Source: an uncultured Eubacteriales bacterium (GTDB taxonomy: Bacteria; Bacillota; Clostridia; Oscillospirales; Oscillospiraceae). From it: 64,000 nt of DNA. Below, in pieces: positions 24,082-33,414 of this stretch. The notes beneath the pieces are model-generated. The model was not told the DNA's origin. It saw only the letters and a list, made by a program, of their open reading frames with translations, and did not search any database. The DNA lies in the NCBI GenBank assembly GCA_900545925.1, contig URAZ01000017.1:1-64000 (forward strand). The letters are read 5' to 3'. The first letter of the stretch is position 1. The number at the start of each line of letters is the position of its first letter. Both the position numbers and the translations under genes were made by a program.

Positions 24082-24990
24082 ATGTGGAGTTCCGAACTTC
24101 AGCAGACCATCATTCAAAGCTGCAAAACGGCAGAGTTTCGGCTTCTGGAGCCGCTGAGCCGGCACACATCCTTCCGTATCGGCGGGCCCGCCGCAGTCAT
24201 GGTGTTTCCCAAGACTGTGGAGGAACTAAAACCGCTGCTGCAAACCGCTTCGGCGCATGGAATCACACCGTATATCTTAGGTGCCGGGACAAATGTGCTG
24301 GCCCCAGACGAGGGACTGCAGGCGATCGTCATCTGCCTGAAGGACGCACTGACAAGCATCCGTCTTCTGGATAAGACAAGGATGGAAGTTTTTGCAGGCG
24401 AAAGCATGGCGAAAGCGGCTGTCTTTGCCAAGAACCACGCGCTGACCGGGCTGGAATTTGCCCATGGCATTCCGGGAACACTTGGCGGCGGCGTGTTTAT
24501 GAACGCGGGCGCTTACGGCGGAGAAATGAAGCAAATCGTGGAATCCGTGACTGTTTTGACCATGGGCGGAGAAGAGAAAATGCTGTCCGGCGAGGAATCG
24601 GCATTTGCCTATCGCACGAGCGTCTATCAGACGCTGCCATGTGTGATCGTCAAAGCTGTTTTGCGTTTGCAGCCGGGAGACCCGGAGACGATTGGACAAA
24701 CGATGCGCACGCTGATGAAAAAGCGCAAGGCCTCGCAGCCGCTGGAATTGCCATCCGCCGGAAGCACGTTCAAGCGTCCGACCGGGTATTTTGCAGGCCC
24801 GCTCATCGAACAAGCCGGACTCAAGGGCTGTGGAGTCGGCGGCGCGGGGGTATCAAAAAAGCATGCGGGATTTATTGTGAATACCGGTGGTGCAACGGCT
24901 GAAGATATAAAGAAGACGATTGCAATGGTGCAGTCCCGTGTATGGGAGACATCCGGTGTCCGGCTTGAGCCGGAGGTTCGGATCTGGTAA
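24082..24990 (+). CDS. murB: UDP-N-acetylenolpyruvoylglucosamine reductase
   Basis: This 302-residue flavoenzyme reduces UDP-GlcNAc-enolpyruvate to UDP-MurNAc with NADPH in peptidoglycan synthesis. The FAD-binding region shows TSFRIGGPA, GAGTN and LEFAHGIPGTLGGGVFMNAGAYGGEM. The catalytic Ser lies in SAGSTFKRP and a catalytic Glu in EPEVRIW, as in type IIb MurB. A GGAGGCG site supports the start. It is probably the first gene of murB-rapZ-yvcK-whiA-dnaE, with 12-25 base gaps or overlaps. Confidence 0.96.
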   Translation: MWSSELQQTIIQSCKTAEFRLLEPLSRHTSFRIGGPAAVMVFPKTVEELKPLLQTASAHGITPYILGAGTNVLAPDEGLQAIVICLKDALTSIRLLDKTRMEVFAGESMAKAAVFAKNHALTGLEFAHGIPGTLGGGVFMNAGAYGGEMKQIVESVTVLTMGGEEKMLSGEESAFAYRTSVYQTLPCVIVKAVLRLQPGDPETIGQTMRTLMKKRKASQPLELPSAGSTFKRPTGYFAGPLIEQAGLKGCGVGGAGVSKKHAGFIVNTGGATAEDIKKTIAMVQSRVWETSGVRLEPEVRIW

Positions 24991-25002
24991 AAGGAGAAAA
25001 CT

Positions 25003-25863
25003 ATGCAGTTTGTTATCATTTCCGGCATGTCCGGCGCAGGAAAGAGCAAGGCCGCGTCCGACCTTGAGGATCTCGGATTTTACTGTGTTGACAATATGCC
25101 GGCGGAGATGATCCCACAGTTTGCACAGCTGTGTCTGGCAACAAAGGGACGGTATGAGAAGGTCGCGCTTGTAACGGATATCCGCGCAAGCATGACGTTT
25201 GACGCCCTGTTTCAGGCGCTGCAGAAGCTAGATGACATGCACTTGCAATATTCCATCTACTATATCGAGGCGTCCACAGCGGTCATTATTAAGCGTTATA
25301 AGGAAACGCGCCGTCTGCACCCGCTCATGAAGGACGGCTCCACGCTTGAAAACGCCATCGCGCGGGAACGGGAACTGTTGGCTCCTGTGCGCAACCGCGC
25401 CAGCGCAATCATTGATACGTCTAATCTTTCTACAGGCAAACTGCGCGGCCAGCTGATCGATTTGGTTGCGGGCGGGATGCGGGAGCATTCGATGGACGTG
25501 CGTGTCGTGTCGTTCGGCTTCAAATATGGTCTGCCGCTGGAAGCTGATCTGGTCTTCGATGTGCGGTTTTTGCCGAACCCGTATTATATCCCTGAACTGA
25601 AGCAGCAGACCGGGCTGGACGAGCCTGTGAAGAATTTTGTATTCAAATACCAGCAGACGCTGGACTTTGTGGCAAAAACCGAGGATCTGCTGTCGTTCCT
25701 GCTGCCTAACTATCTGGACGAGGGTAAAACGGATCTTGTGATCGCCGTTGGCTGCACAGGCGGCAAGCACCGGAGCGTTTGCATTGCAAAAGAACTGTTT
25801 GAGTTCGTATCCAAGAAAGGCTACGCGGCCACGCTCAGCCACCGTGATATGGGCAGAAGGTGA
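25003..25863 (+). CDS. rapZ: Nucleotide-binding protein RapZ/YvcJ
   Basis: This 286-residue P-loop protein is of the RapZ (YvcJ) family. The Walker A motif GMSGAGKS is near residue 8, and the C-terminal domain has the conserved GCTGGKHRSV block. In enterobacteria RapZ controls glmS small RNAs; in Gram-positives the role is less clear (competence in B. subtilis). The stop overlaps the yvcK start (GTGA). Confidence 0.95.
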   Translation: MQFVIISGMSGAGKSKAASDLEDLGFYCVDNMPAEMIPQFAQLCLATKGRYEKVALVTDIRASMTFDALFQALQKLDDMHLQYSIYYIEASTAVIIKRYKETRRLHPLMKDGSTLENAIARERELLAPVRNRASAIIDTSNLSTGKLRGQLIDLVAGGMREHSMDVRVVSFGFKYGLPLEADLVFDVRFLPNPYYIPELKQQTGLDEPVKNFVFKYQQTLDFVAKTEDLLSFLLPNYLDEGKTDLVIAVGCTGGKHRSVCIAKELFEFVSKKGYAATLSHRDMGRR

Positions 25864-26876
25864 GCAACGTGACAGAATTTACAGAACAAATCCGGCTCTA
25901 TGAGCCGCACCGCAGGCAGCCGCGCATTGCCGCAATCGGCGGCGGTCATGGGCTATCCGCCATGCTGCGGGGTCTGAAAACCTATACGAAGAATATTACA
26001 GCCATCGTCACCGTAGCGGACGACGGCGGCGGCTCCGGTATGCTCCGGGAGGATCTCGGCATGCTTCCACCGGGTGATATCCGCAACTGCATCATGGCGC
26101 TTGCCAACACGGAACCAACCATGCAGCAGCTGCTCAATTACCGCTTTACTGACGGAAGCCTTGCCGGGCAGAGTTTTGGCAATCTGTTTCTGGCGGCGAT
26201 GAACGGCATTTCCGGCTCGTTCGACGAAGCGGTTCACCGCATGGGAGATGTTCTGGCCATTACCGGCCGCGTTCTTCCCGTTACAAATCAGGACGTGCGT
26301 CTGGAAGCTGAATTTCACGACGGCAGCCGTACACTCGGCGAAAGCAAAATCTTTTACGCAAAAAAAATCAATAATTCCCGCATCCGTAAGGTACGCCTTG
26401 TACCGGAACGCCCGACTGCTCTGCCGGAGAGTGTTCGGGCTATCCGCGATGCAGATATTGTCGTGATCGGCCCAGGAAGCCTGTATACCAGCATTATTCC
26501 GAACTTTCTGGTCGGTGGCATCGCAGATGCCGTCCGGCAGAGCAGAGCATTGAAGATTTATGTGTTGAATATCATGACGCAGGATGGCGAGACAGACGGC
26601 TATGACGCCGACGATCATGTCCGTGCAATCCTGGAACACGCAGGCCCAGGCGTAATGGACGTGTGCATTGCAAATGATGAACCCGTGCCGCCGGAGATTA
26701 TGGAGCCGTACGCAAAGGAAGGCGTGTCGCAGCTTGAACTGCGCCGTGAGGATCTGGAACAGATGGGGCTTGCCGTGCGCACGTTCCCGCTTCTGGAGCC
26801 AGGACGTTATATCCGCCATAACTCTGACGCTCTGGCGCGTGCGATTTTGTCTGTATGGCGTGAATTTAGAACCTGA
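25860..26876 (+). CDS. yvcK: Gluconeogenesis/cell-shape factor YvcK
   Basis: This 338-residue YvcK/CofD-like protein begins with a Rossmann-type motif IAAIGGGHGLSAMLRGLK and VADDGGGSG, and has GPGSLYTSIIPN mid-protein. YvcK binds UDP-sugars and supports growth on gluconeogenic carbon and peptidoglycan homeostasis in B. subtilis. The GTG start at 25860 overlaps the rapZ stop by four bases. Confidence 0.94.
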   Translation: MSNVTEFTEQIRLYEPHRRQPRIAAIGGGHGLSAMLRGLKTYTKNITAIVTVADDGGGSGMLREDLGMLPPGDIRNCIMALANTEPTMQQLLNYRFTDGSLAGQSFGNLFLAAMNGISGSFDEAVHRMGDVLAITGRVLPVTNQDVRLEAEFHDGSRTLGESKIFYAKKINNSRIRKVRLVPERPTALPESVRAIRDADIVVIGPGSLYTSIIPNFLVGGIADAVRQSRALKIYVLNIMTQDGETDGYDADDHVRAILEHAGPGVMDVCIANDEPVPPEIMEPYAKEGVSQLELRREDLEQMGLAVRTFPLLEPGRYIRHNSDALARAILSVWREFRT

Positions 26877-26901
26877 AGAACAAGAGGAGGTGAACGCCGT
26901 T

Positions 26902-27798
26902 ATGTCTTTCTCATCCAACGTCAAGCAGGAATTGTGTCGGCTGCCGATCAATCGAAAAATGGAGGCCGCTGCCGAACTGTATGGCATTTTACTCTATTGC
27001 AATGCGTTTACATCTGAGTTTGTCCGCATTACAACGGAATCCCGCGATCTGGCAGAACGCCTGCCGCGTCTCATGAAAAAGGTTTTCGGCTTTTCCTTTG
27101 ATCAGGAGCCGGAGGAAGATACCGGAAAGCTGCTTTTTGTCATGGAATCACAGGGGAAAATCCATAAAATGTTTGCACAGTTTGGCCTGTCAGCGGCCAG
27201 AGATGTGACACTGCATGTGAATTACGGCATGCTGGAAGAGGACGAGGAACGGCTGGCGTTTTTGCGCGGCGCGTTTTTGTCCGGTGGGTCTGTTACAGAT
27301 CCTGCAAAGCGGTATCATCTGGAACTGACGACCTCCCACTATAAGGTCAGCCGCGAAACGTACACGCTGTTGCTGGATGCCGGATTTGCCCCAAAGGAGA
27401 CAACACGCAGCGGAAACAGCATTCTGTATTTCAAGCAGAGTGATATGATTGAGGACTTTCTGACCGCAATCGGTGCGCCGGTGTGCGCAATGGGAGTGAT
27501 GGAAGCAAAGGTCGAAAAGGATCTTCGCAATGGCGTTAATCGCCGCGTCAACTGTGAAACAGCAAATCTGACCAAAGTCGTAGATGCGTCGATGGAGCAG
27601 GTCGCAGCAATCAAAAAGCTTCAAAAACGCGGCCAACTCAACGATCTGCCGCTGAAGCTTCGTGAGACAGCGAAACTTCGGCTTGAAAATCCGGAGGCGA
27701 CATTGCAGGAACTTGCTTCCATGCAGACCCCGCCTGTTTCCAAGTCTGCAATGAACCACCGCATGCGCAAGCTTGTTGCGCTTGCGGACGAAAGCTGA
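26902..27798 (+). CDS. whiA: DNA-binding protein WhiA
   Basis: This 298-residue WhiA has an N-terminal LAGLIDADG-type domain (FLRGAFLSGGSVTDP and YHLE near 115-135) and a C-terminal helix-turn-helix (about 215-298, with HRMRKL at the end). The homing-endonuclease fold is used for DNA binding, not cutting. In Firmicutes it affects division and chromosome segregation. AGGAGGTG nine bases upstream fixes the ATG at 26902 over an in-frame GTG at 26890. Confidence 0.94.
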   Translation: MSFSSNVKQELCRLPINRKMEAAAELYGILLYCNAFTSEFVRITTESRDLAERLPRLMKKVFGFSFDQEPEEDTGKLLFVMESQGKIHKMFAQFGLSAARDVTLHVNYGMLEEDEERLAFLRGAFLSGGSVTDPAKRYHLELTTSHYKVSRETYTLLLDAGFAPKETTRSGNSILYFKQSDMIEDFLTAIGAPVCAMGVMEAKVEKDLRNGVNRRVNCETANLTKVVDASMEQVAAIKKLQKRGQLNDLPLKLRETAKLRLENPEATLQELASMQTPPVSKSAMNHRMRKLVALADES

Positions 27799-27812
27799 GA
27801 GGAGAAAACGCC

Positions 27813-30800
27813 ATGGCCTTTGTGCATCTGCATGTTCACAGCGAATACAGCCTGCTTGACGGAGCCTGTCGCATCGGCTCTATGATGGACCGGGTGCAGG
27901 AACTCGGTCAGGACGCCATTGCCCTGACCGACCATGGCGTCATGTATGGCACGATTGATTTTTACCGCGCAGCAAAAAAAGCCGGGATCAAGCCCATTAT
28001 CGGCTGCGAGGTCTATGTTGCGCGCCGAACACACTTTGATAAGGTTCATGGCATTGATAAGGAGCCATATCATCTGGTTCTGCTCTGTGAAAACGAAATT
28101 GGCTATCGAAACCTCAGCTATATGGTTTCGCTCGGCTTTACCGAGGGTTTTTATAACCGTCCGCGCGTGGATATGGATCTGCTGCGGGAGCACCACGAGG
28201 GACTGATTGCGCTCTCAGCATGCCTTGCGGGCCGTATCCCTCAGGCAATCATGCAGGAAGACCTGGATGCAGCAGAGCAGGCTGCGCGCGAATATGCGGA
28301 GATCTTCGGCCCAGAGCACTTTTATCTGGAATTGCAGGATCACGGCATTCCTGAGCAGAGAACGGTCAACGGACAGATCCGCAAGCTTGCGGACAAGCTG
28401 GGCCTGCCGCTCGTAGTGACGAACGATGCGCATTACCTGCGCAAATCAGACGCAAAAATGCAGGATGTGCTGCTCTGCATCCAGACTGGCAAGACGGTAG
28501 ACGACCCGAACCGTATGAAATTTGAGACGGAAGAATTCTATCTCAAGAGTGAAGAAGAACTGCGCAGCCTCTTCCCGGATGTGCCGGAAGCGTTTGAAAA
28601 TACCGTCCAGATTGCAGAGCGATGCAATGTGGAATTCACATTCGGTAAGTACTTCCTGCCGGAATTCAAGCTTCCGGAGGGGGTAACGAGTCTTTCCTAT
28701 CTTAAGCAGCTTTGCCGGGAAGGCTTTGATGAACTGTACGGCACGGCGCATCCGGAATACATGCAGCAGCTGGAATATGAGATCGACATGATTGAGAAAA
28801 TGGGCTTTACGGACTATTTCCTAATCGTGTGGGATTTTGTACGCTTTGCCAAATCTGCCGGGATTCCCGTTGGGCCTGGACGCGGCAGCGCCGCTGGCTC
28901 CATGGTGACCTATTGCTTGCATATCACCGAGATTGATCCGATGAAATACGGCCTGTATTTCGAGCGCTTCTTAAATCCAGCTCGTGTGACCATGCCGGAT
29001 ATCGACATGGATTTTGGGGATACCAGACGAGGAGAGGTCGTTGACTATGTCCGGCAGAAATACGGCGAGGATCATGTCGCACAGATCGTCACGTTCGGCA
29101 CCATGGCGGCACGAGCTGCCATCCGCGATGTAGGCCGGGTCATGAACTTCACATTTGCCGAAACAGATGCCGTTGCAAAGCTCGTGCCGACCACGCTTCA
29201 CATCACGCTCAAGGACGCGCTGAAGCAGTCCTCACAGCTAAGGCAGATGTATGACGGCGATGCGCGCGTCAAGGAACTTGTCGATACGGCCATGGCTCTT
29301 GAGGGCATGCCGCGCAATACCTCGACACATGCGGCAGGCGTGGTCATTACCAAGCTGCCAGTCTACAATTATGTGCCCCTCGCAACAAATGATGGAACCA
29401 TTGTCACGGAATACACCATGACGACGCTGGAGGAACTGGGGCTTCTCAAAATGGACTTCCTCGGCTTGCGAAACATCACCGTCATTGACGACGCGATCCG
29501 CGATATCCGGAAGACGGAGCCGGATTTCTCCATGTCCCGCGTGACGGACAACGACCCCAAGGTCATGGACATGCTCACGCAGGGCAGAACGGCCGGCGTA
29601 TTTCAGATGGAATCGACCGGCATGACGGGCGTGTGCATGGGCCTGAAGCCGCAGTCGATTGAAGATCTCTCCATCATCGTTGCAGCCTACCGTCCCGGTC
29701 CGATGGAATCGATTCCGCGTCTGATCGCCTGCAAGCAGGATCCGTCGCTTGTCAAGTACAAGCACCCGATGCTGAAGCCTATCCTTTCCGTTACCTACGG
29801 CTGTATTCTTTATCAGGAGCAGGTCATCGAGATATTCCGGAAGCTTGCCGGATATTCGCTTGGACAGGCGGACATGGTGCGCCGCGCCATGAGCAAGAAA
29901 AAGGCCAAGGACATCGAAAAAGAGCGCGGGGCCTTCATCCGAGGCGATGCCTCGCGTAATATCACCGGCTGCGTTGCAAACGGCATCCCAGAACAGACGG
30001 CGGAAGCAATCTATAATGAGATGTATGATTTTGCGAACTACGCGTTCAACAAGGCGCATTCCGTCTGCTATGCGGTGATCGCGTACCAGACTGCGTGGTT
30101 CAAATGCTATTACCCGCGTGAGTATATGGCGGCGCTCATGACGTCAGTGCTGGGCAGTTCAGTCAAGATTTCTGAGTATATTTCCGAGTGCCGTGCGATG
30201 GGTATTGCGCTGCTGCCGCCGGATATCAATGAATCCAATGATAACTTCACTGTTGTGCCAGGCGGAATCCGTTTCGGTCTGGCGGCGATCAAGAATATCG
30301 GACGCGGCTTTATTCAGAAGGTCATGAACGAGCGCGAACAGGGTGGAAAGTTCACCAGTCTTGAGGATTTTGCCTCCCGTATGTACGGGACAGATCTGAA
30401 CAAGCGCGCGCTGGAAAATCTCATCAAGGCAGGCGCCTGCGACAGTTTTGGACTCAACCGTGCCCAGATGCTGCGCATTTACGAACTAGTGCTCGACGCT
30501 GCTGCCAGCCGGAAAAATAAAAACATCGACGGTCAAATGGGCTTGTTCGATCTGCTGTCCGGCGAGGACAGCGCCGCCGTTATGCCTGCTGTGCAGGTGC
30601 CGGATATTCCAGAAATGAGTGTACAGGAGAAAATGAATCTGGAAAAGCAGACAACAGGCCTGTATCTATCTGGCCACCCGATGGACGAGTACCGCCCTCT
30701 GCTGCGCGGCATGGATGTTGTGCCTATCGGCGAGATTCTTGAGTGCTTTGAAAATGGCGACGAGACCTATCAGGATGAGCAGATTGTGAATATCGCTGGA

Positions 30801-31286
30801 ATCGTGGAGGCAATCAAGATGAAGACCACGCGCTCCGGCTCCATGATGGCATACGTCACAGTGGAGGACGACACCGGTTCCATGGAACTTTTGACATTCT
30901 CCACGATTTTGAACCAATATGGTTCACTTCTCTATGAAAACGCCGCTGTTATCCTGAATGGGCGCATCTCTGTGCGCGATGAAAAACCGCCGCAGATGGT
31001 TGTGAACCGCGTGATACAGGTTGGGGACATGAAGGATCTTGATGCTGCGCAGACTGCTCGTCAGGCAGCGGCACAGGCGCATACTGTCTATCTGAAAATC
31101 GAGAATTCCGGGCAGAAATCTGCAAAAAAGGTCTTGCCAATCCTGAAAATGTTCCCCGGAAGGGCACGGGCTGTCATTTACTTCGCCGATACTGGTGCAC
31201 GGATGGGCGGAGCATGTGCGCTGGACGAGCGAATGCTGCAGGAACTGCGAGAACAGCTTGGCGAAAAAAATGTAGTTGTGAAGTAG
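27813..31286 (+). CDS. dnaE: DNA polymerase III subunit alpha (DnaE)
   Basis: This 1157-residue replicative polymerase has an N-terminal PHP domain (FVHLHVHSEYSLLDG), the palm with PDIDMDFGDTRR (catalytic Asp pair) and GRGSAAGSMVTYCL, then RRAMSKKK, a helix-hairpin-helix region, and a C-terminal OB-fold (about 990-1070, IVNIAGIVEAIKMKTTRSG). The length is that of DnaE1 types. No PolC is in the window; Firmicutes usually also carry one. It follows whiA by 14 bases. Confidence 0.97.
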   Translation: MAFVHLHVHSEYSLLDGACRIGSMMDRVQELGQDAIALTDHGVMYGTIDFYRAAKKAGIKPIIGCEVYVARRTHFDKVHGIDKEPYHLVLLCENEIGYRNLSYMVSLGFTEGFYNRPRVDMDLLREHHEGLIALSACLAGRIPQAIMQEDLDAAEQAAREYAEIFGPEHFYLELQDHGIPEQRTVNGQIRKLADKLGLPLVVTNDAHYLRKSDAKMQDVLLCIQTGKTVDDPNRMKFETEEFYLKSEEELRSLFPDVPEAFENTVQIAERCNVEFTFGKYFLPEFKLPEGVTSLSYLKQLCREGFDELYGTAHPEYMQQLEYEIDMIEKMGFTDYFLIVWDFVRFAKSAGIPVGPGRGSAAGSMVTYCLHITEIDPMKYGLYFERFLNPARVTMPDIDMDFGDTRRGEVVDYVRQKYGEDHVAQIVTFGTMAARAAIRDVGRVMNFTFAETDAVAKLVPTTLHITLKDALKQSSQLRQMYDGDARVKELVDTAMALEGMPRNTSTHAAGVVITKLPVYNYVPLATNDGTIVTEYTMTTLEELGLLKMDFLGLRNITVIDDAIRDIRKTEPDFSMSRVTDNDPKVMDMLTQGRTAGVFQMESTGMTGVCMGLKPQSIEDLSIIVAAYRPGPMESIPRLIACKQDPSLVKYKHPMLKPILSVTYGCILYQEQVIEIFRKLAGYSLGQADMVRRAMSKKKAKDIEKERGAFIRGDASRNITGCVANGIPEQTAEAIYNEMYDFANYAFNKAHSVCYAVIAYQTAWFKCYYPREYMAALMTSVLGSSVKISEYISECRAMGIALLPPDINESNDNFTVVPGGIRFGLAAIKNIGRGFIQKVMNEREQGGKFTSLEDFASRMYGTDLNKRALENLIKAGACDSFGLNRAQMLRIYELVLDAAASRKNKNIDGQMGLFDLLSGEDSAAVMPAVQVPDIPEMSVQEKMNLEKQTTGLYLSGHPMDEYRPLLRGMDVVPIGEILECFENGDETYQDEQIVNIAGIVEAIKMKTTRSGSMMAYVTVEDDTGSMELLTFSTILNQYGSLLYENAAVILNGRISVRDEKPPQMVVNRVIQVGDMKDLDAAQTARQAAAQAHTVYLKIENSGQKSAKKVLPILKMFPGRARAVIYFADTGARMGGACALDERMLQELREQLGEKNVVVK

Positions 31287-31364
31287 TCTTGTTTTTTACA
31301 AATTCGCTACACTTTTGTAACTTGACATGTTATACTATAAAGAGTTGAAAAGGAGTTGGGGCGA

Positions 31365-32696
31365 TTGCGCAGGAAACAGCTGGGACTTGCGTTGCTTTCT
31401 GCGGCGTTGACACTGCTGCTGACAGGATGCTTTGTCAAAACAGTTGACGAGTTATATACGCTGCCGCGGCATTCTGACGAGTATGACCGGCTGGAACTTG
31501 CGATTGAAAAAGTCCTGACCAGCCAAAATGCTTCCTATGCCGCGCCGGTGTCCGGTGTAAACCAGCAGTCTGTGCAGCTGGCCGATCTCGACGGCGATGG
31601 CATGGACGAAGCGATTGCATTTTTGAAAGCAGCAGGAGACAAGCCGCTCAGAGCCTGTATCTTTTCTCACGCAGACGGAGACTATCACCTGACAGATGTG
31701 ATTGAGGGCGATGGCACCAGCTTTGCAAGCGTGGAATATGTACAGCTGACAGATCGACCAGGGATCGAACTTGTCATCGGCTGGCAGCTGTCCACCGATG
31801 TTCTGCAATCGCTCGGCGCTTATTCCTACGCAGACGGCCATGTGTCCGAACTGATGAACGCCAACTATTCGGAATACCGCGTAGCCGATCTTGACAGCGA
31901 TGGGCAGAAAGATATTTTTATTCTCCGCTTTGACGCAGAGCAGCCGCAGGGTGTTGCAGAACTCTATCACTGGAAGGACGGGCAGCTGGAACGCGAACCG
32001 GAAGCGTATCTGACTGCTGGCGCATCCCAAGTCAAACGCATTTTGAGTGGGAATCTGATGAAGGATGTTCCCGCTGTCTTTGTTGCAAGCGCATATGAAA
32101 ATAACAGCCTTGTGACCGACGTGTTTGCCTTTCAGGACGGTACTTTCAGAAACGTTACTGCACATGAGGCAGAAAGTGCGGTTTCCACTGTTCGCAGTTA
32201 TTATGTCTATGCCGCTGATATTGACGAAGATGGACTGATTGAACTGCCGCAGATCCTGCCGCTTCCGACAGCAGAGGGATCTGATGAAAATGATGCAGCA
32301 ATCAGCTGGTATAACCTTGATATGGAAGGGCGCAGCCTTCCAAAGCTGACGACCTATCACAGTTTTTCTGGTGGGTGGTTTTTGAAGCTTCCAGACAGCT
32401 GGCAGAACCAGTTCTGCATCACGCGCAGCGCAGAGACGGATGGCGTGCGCGGCTATGCGTTTTCGCAGTGGAAAAATGGACGGCGCGGCGATTTGATTTT
32501 TACAGTCTATGAGTTTTCCGGTGAAAACCGGTATGAGTTCGCATCCGCAGACGGCAGATTGATTCTGGCCGAGAAGGGCGATGTTGCCTATGCAGCAAAG
32601 CTTGGAACAGGAAAGTGGGCTTCCGAACTGTCGGAAGACAGACTAAAGGACATGTTCCACTTTATTCATATTGATTGGAATTCGGGAGAGACGTGA
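31365..32696 (+). CDS. Lipoprotein with FG-GAP/VCBS-like Asp repeats
   Basis: This 443-residue exported lipoprotein has a short basic N-terminus, a hydrophobic run and the lipobox LLTGC. The TTG at 31365 is preferred over the TTG at 31356 because AAAGGAG lies nine bases upstream of it. Calcium-loop-like repeats DLDGDGMDE, DLDSDGQKD and DIDEDGLIE suggest a partial beta-propeller. The function is unknown. It precedes a response regulator by 13 bases, which suggests it belongs to the same signalling operon. An AT-rich segment with TATACT/TATAAA at 31331-31341 is a weak promoter candidate. Confidence 0.85.
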   Translation: MRRKQLGLALLSAALTLLLTGCFVKTVDELYTLPRHSDEYDRLELAIEKVLTSQNASYAAPVSGVNQQSVQLADLDGDGMDEAIAFLKAAGDKPLRACIFSHADGDYHLTDVIEGDGTSFASVEYVQLTDRPGIELVIGWQLSTDVLQSLGAYSYADGHVSELMNANYSEYRVADLDSDGQKDIFILRFDAEQPQGVAELYHWKDGQLEREPEAYLTAGASQVKRILSGNLMKDVPAVFVASAYENNSLVTDVFAFQDGTFRNVTAHEAESAVSTVRSYYVYAADIDEDGLIELPQILPLPTAEGSDENDAAISWYNLDMEGRSLPKLTTYHSFSGGWFLKLPDSWQNQFCITRSAETDGVRGYAFSQWKNGRRGDLIFTVYEFSGENRYEFASADGRLILAEKGDVAYAAKLGTGKWASELSEDRLKDMFHFIHIDWNSGET

Positions 32697-32709
32697 GGAG
32701 CAAAACAGA

Positions 32710-33396
32710 ATGAAAAAGGTTTTGATTTTGGAAGACGAGGTCAGCATCCGAAGCTTTGTGGTCATCAATCTTAAGCGCGCTGGATATGAGGTCGTGGAGG
32801 CCGGAACCGGTGAAGAGGCGCTGGAGTTGCTGAAGGTCAATCCAGATGTCGGCGTTGCGATCCTCGATATTATGCTGCCAGGCATCGACGGATTTGAGGT
32901 CTGCCGCAACATCCGGGCGACAGATAAAAAAATCGGTATTATTATGTTAACTGCAAGGAGCCAGGAGATGGACAAGATCACCGGCTTGATGACAGGCGCA
33001 GACGACTATATGACCAAACCCTTTAGTCCAGCGGAATTGACCGCACGCATCGACGCGCTGTACCGCCGTATTGATTCAGACGGGTCTTCTAATCAAATCG
33101 AACTCAAGCACGGCCCCTTCGTTTTGAATACACGCAACCGGACGCTGGATAAGGACAGCCGCCGCATCAAGCTAACGCAGGTGGAATACGCCATCGTCAA
33201 GCTGTTCATGCAGAATCCAGGACGGGCACTTTCTCGTGAGGATATTCTTGCTGCGGTCTGGGGCCGGGACTATGACGGCGAACTCAAGATCGTTGACGTG
33301 AACATCCGCCGCCTGCGCATTAAGATCGAGGACGACACCGCAAATCCGACCTACATTACAACGGTCTGGGGCTTTGGTTACAAGTGGGGCGCATAA
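32710..33396 (+). CDS. OmpR/PhoB-family response regulator
   Basis: This 228-residue regulator has a receiver domain (acidic DE near residue 9-10, phospho-acceptor Asp in VAILDIMLPGIDG near 53, Lys in TKPFS) and a winged-helix DNA-binding domain (about 130-228, ending TTVWGFGYKWGA). The ATG at 32710 follows GAGGAG. It is coupled to the histidine kinase 19 bases downstream. The signal and target genes are unknown. Confidence 0.95.
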   Translation: MKKVLILEDEVSIRSFVVINLKRAGYEVVEAGTGEEALELLKVNPDVGVAILDIMLPGIDGFEVCRNIRATDKKIGIIMLTARSQEMDKITGLMTGADDYMTKPFSPAELTARIDALYRRIDSDGSSNQIELKHGPFVLNTRNRTLDKDSRRIKLTQVEYAIVKLFMQNPGRALSREDILAAVWGRDYDGELKIVDVNIRRLRIKIEDDTANPTYITTVWGFGYKWGA

Positions 33397-33414
33397 GGCG
33401 CGAGGTGAGGCTTT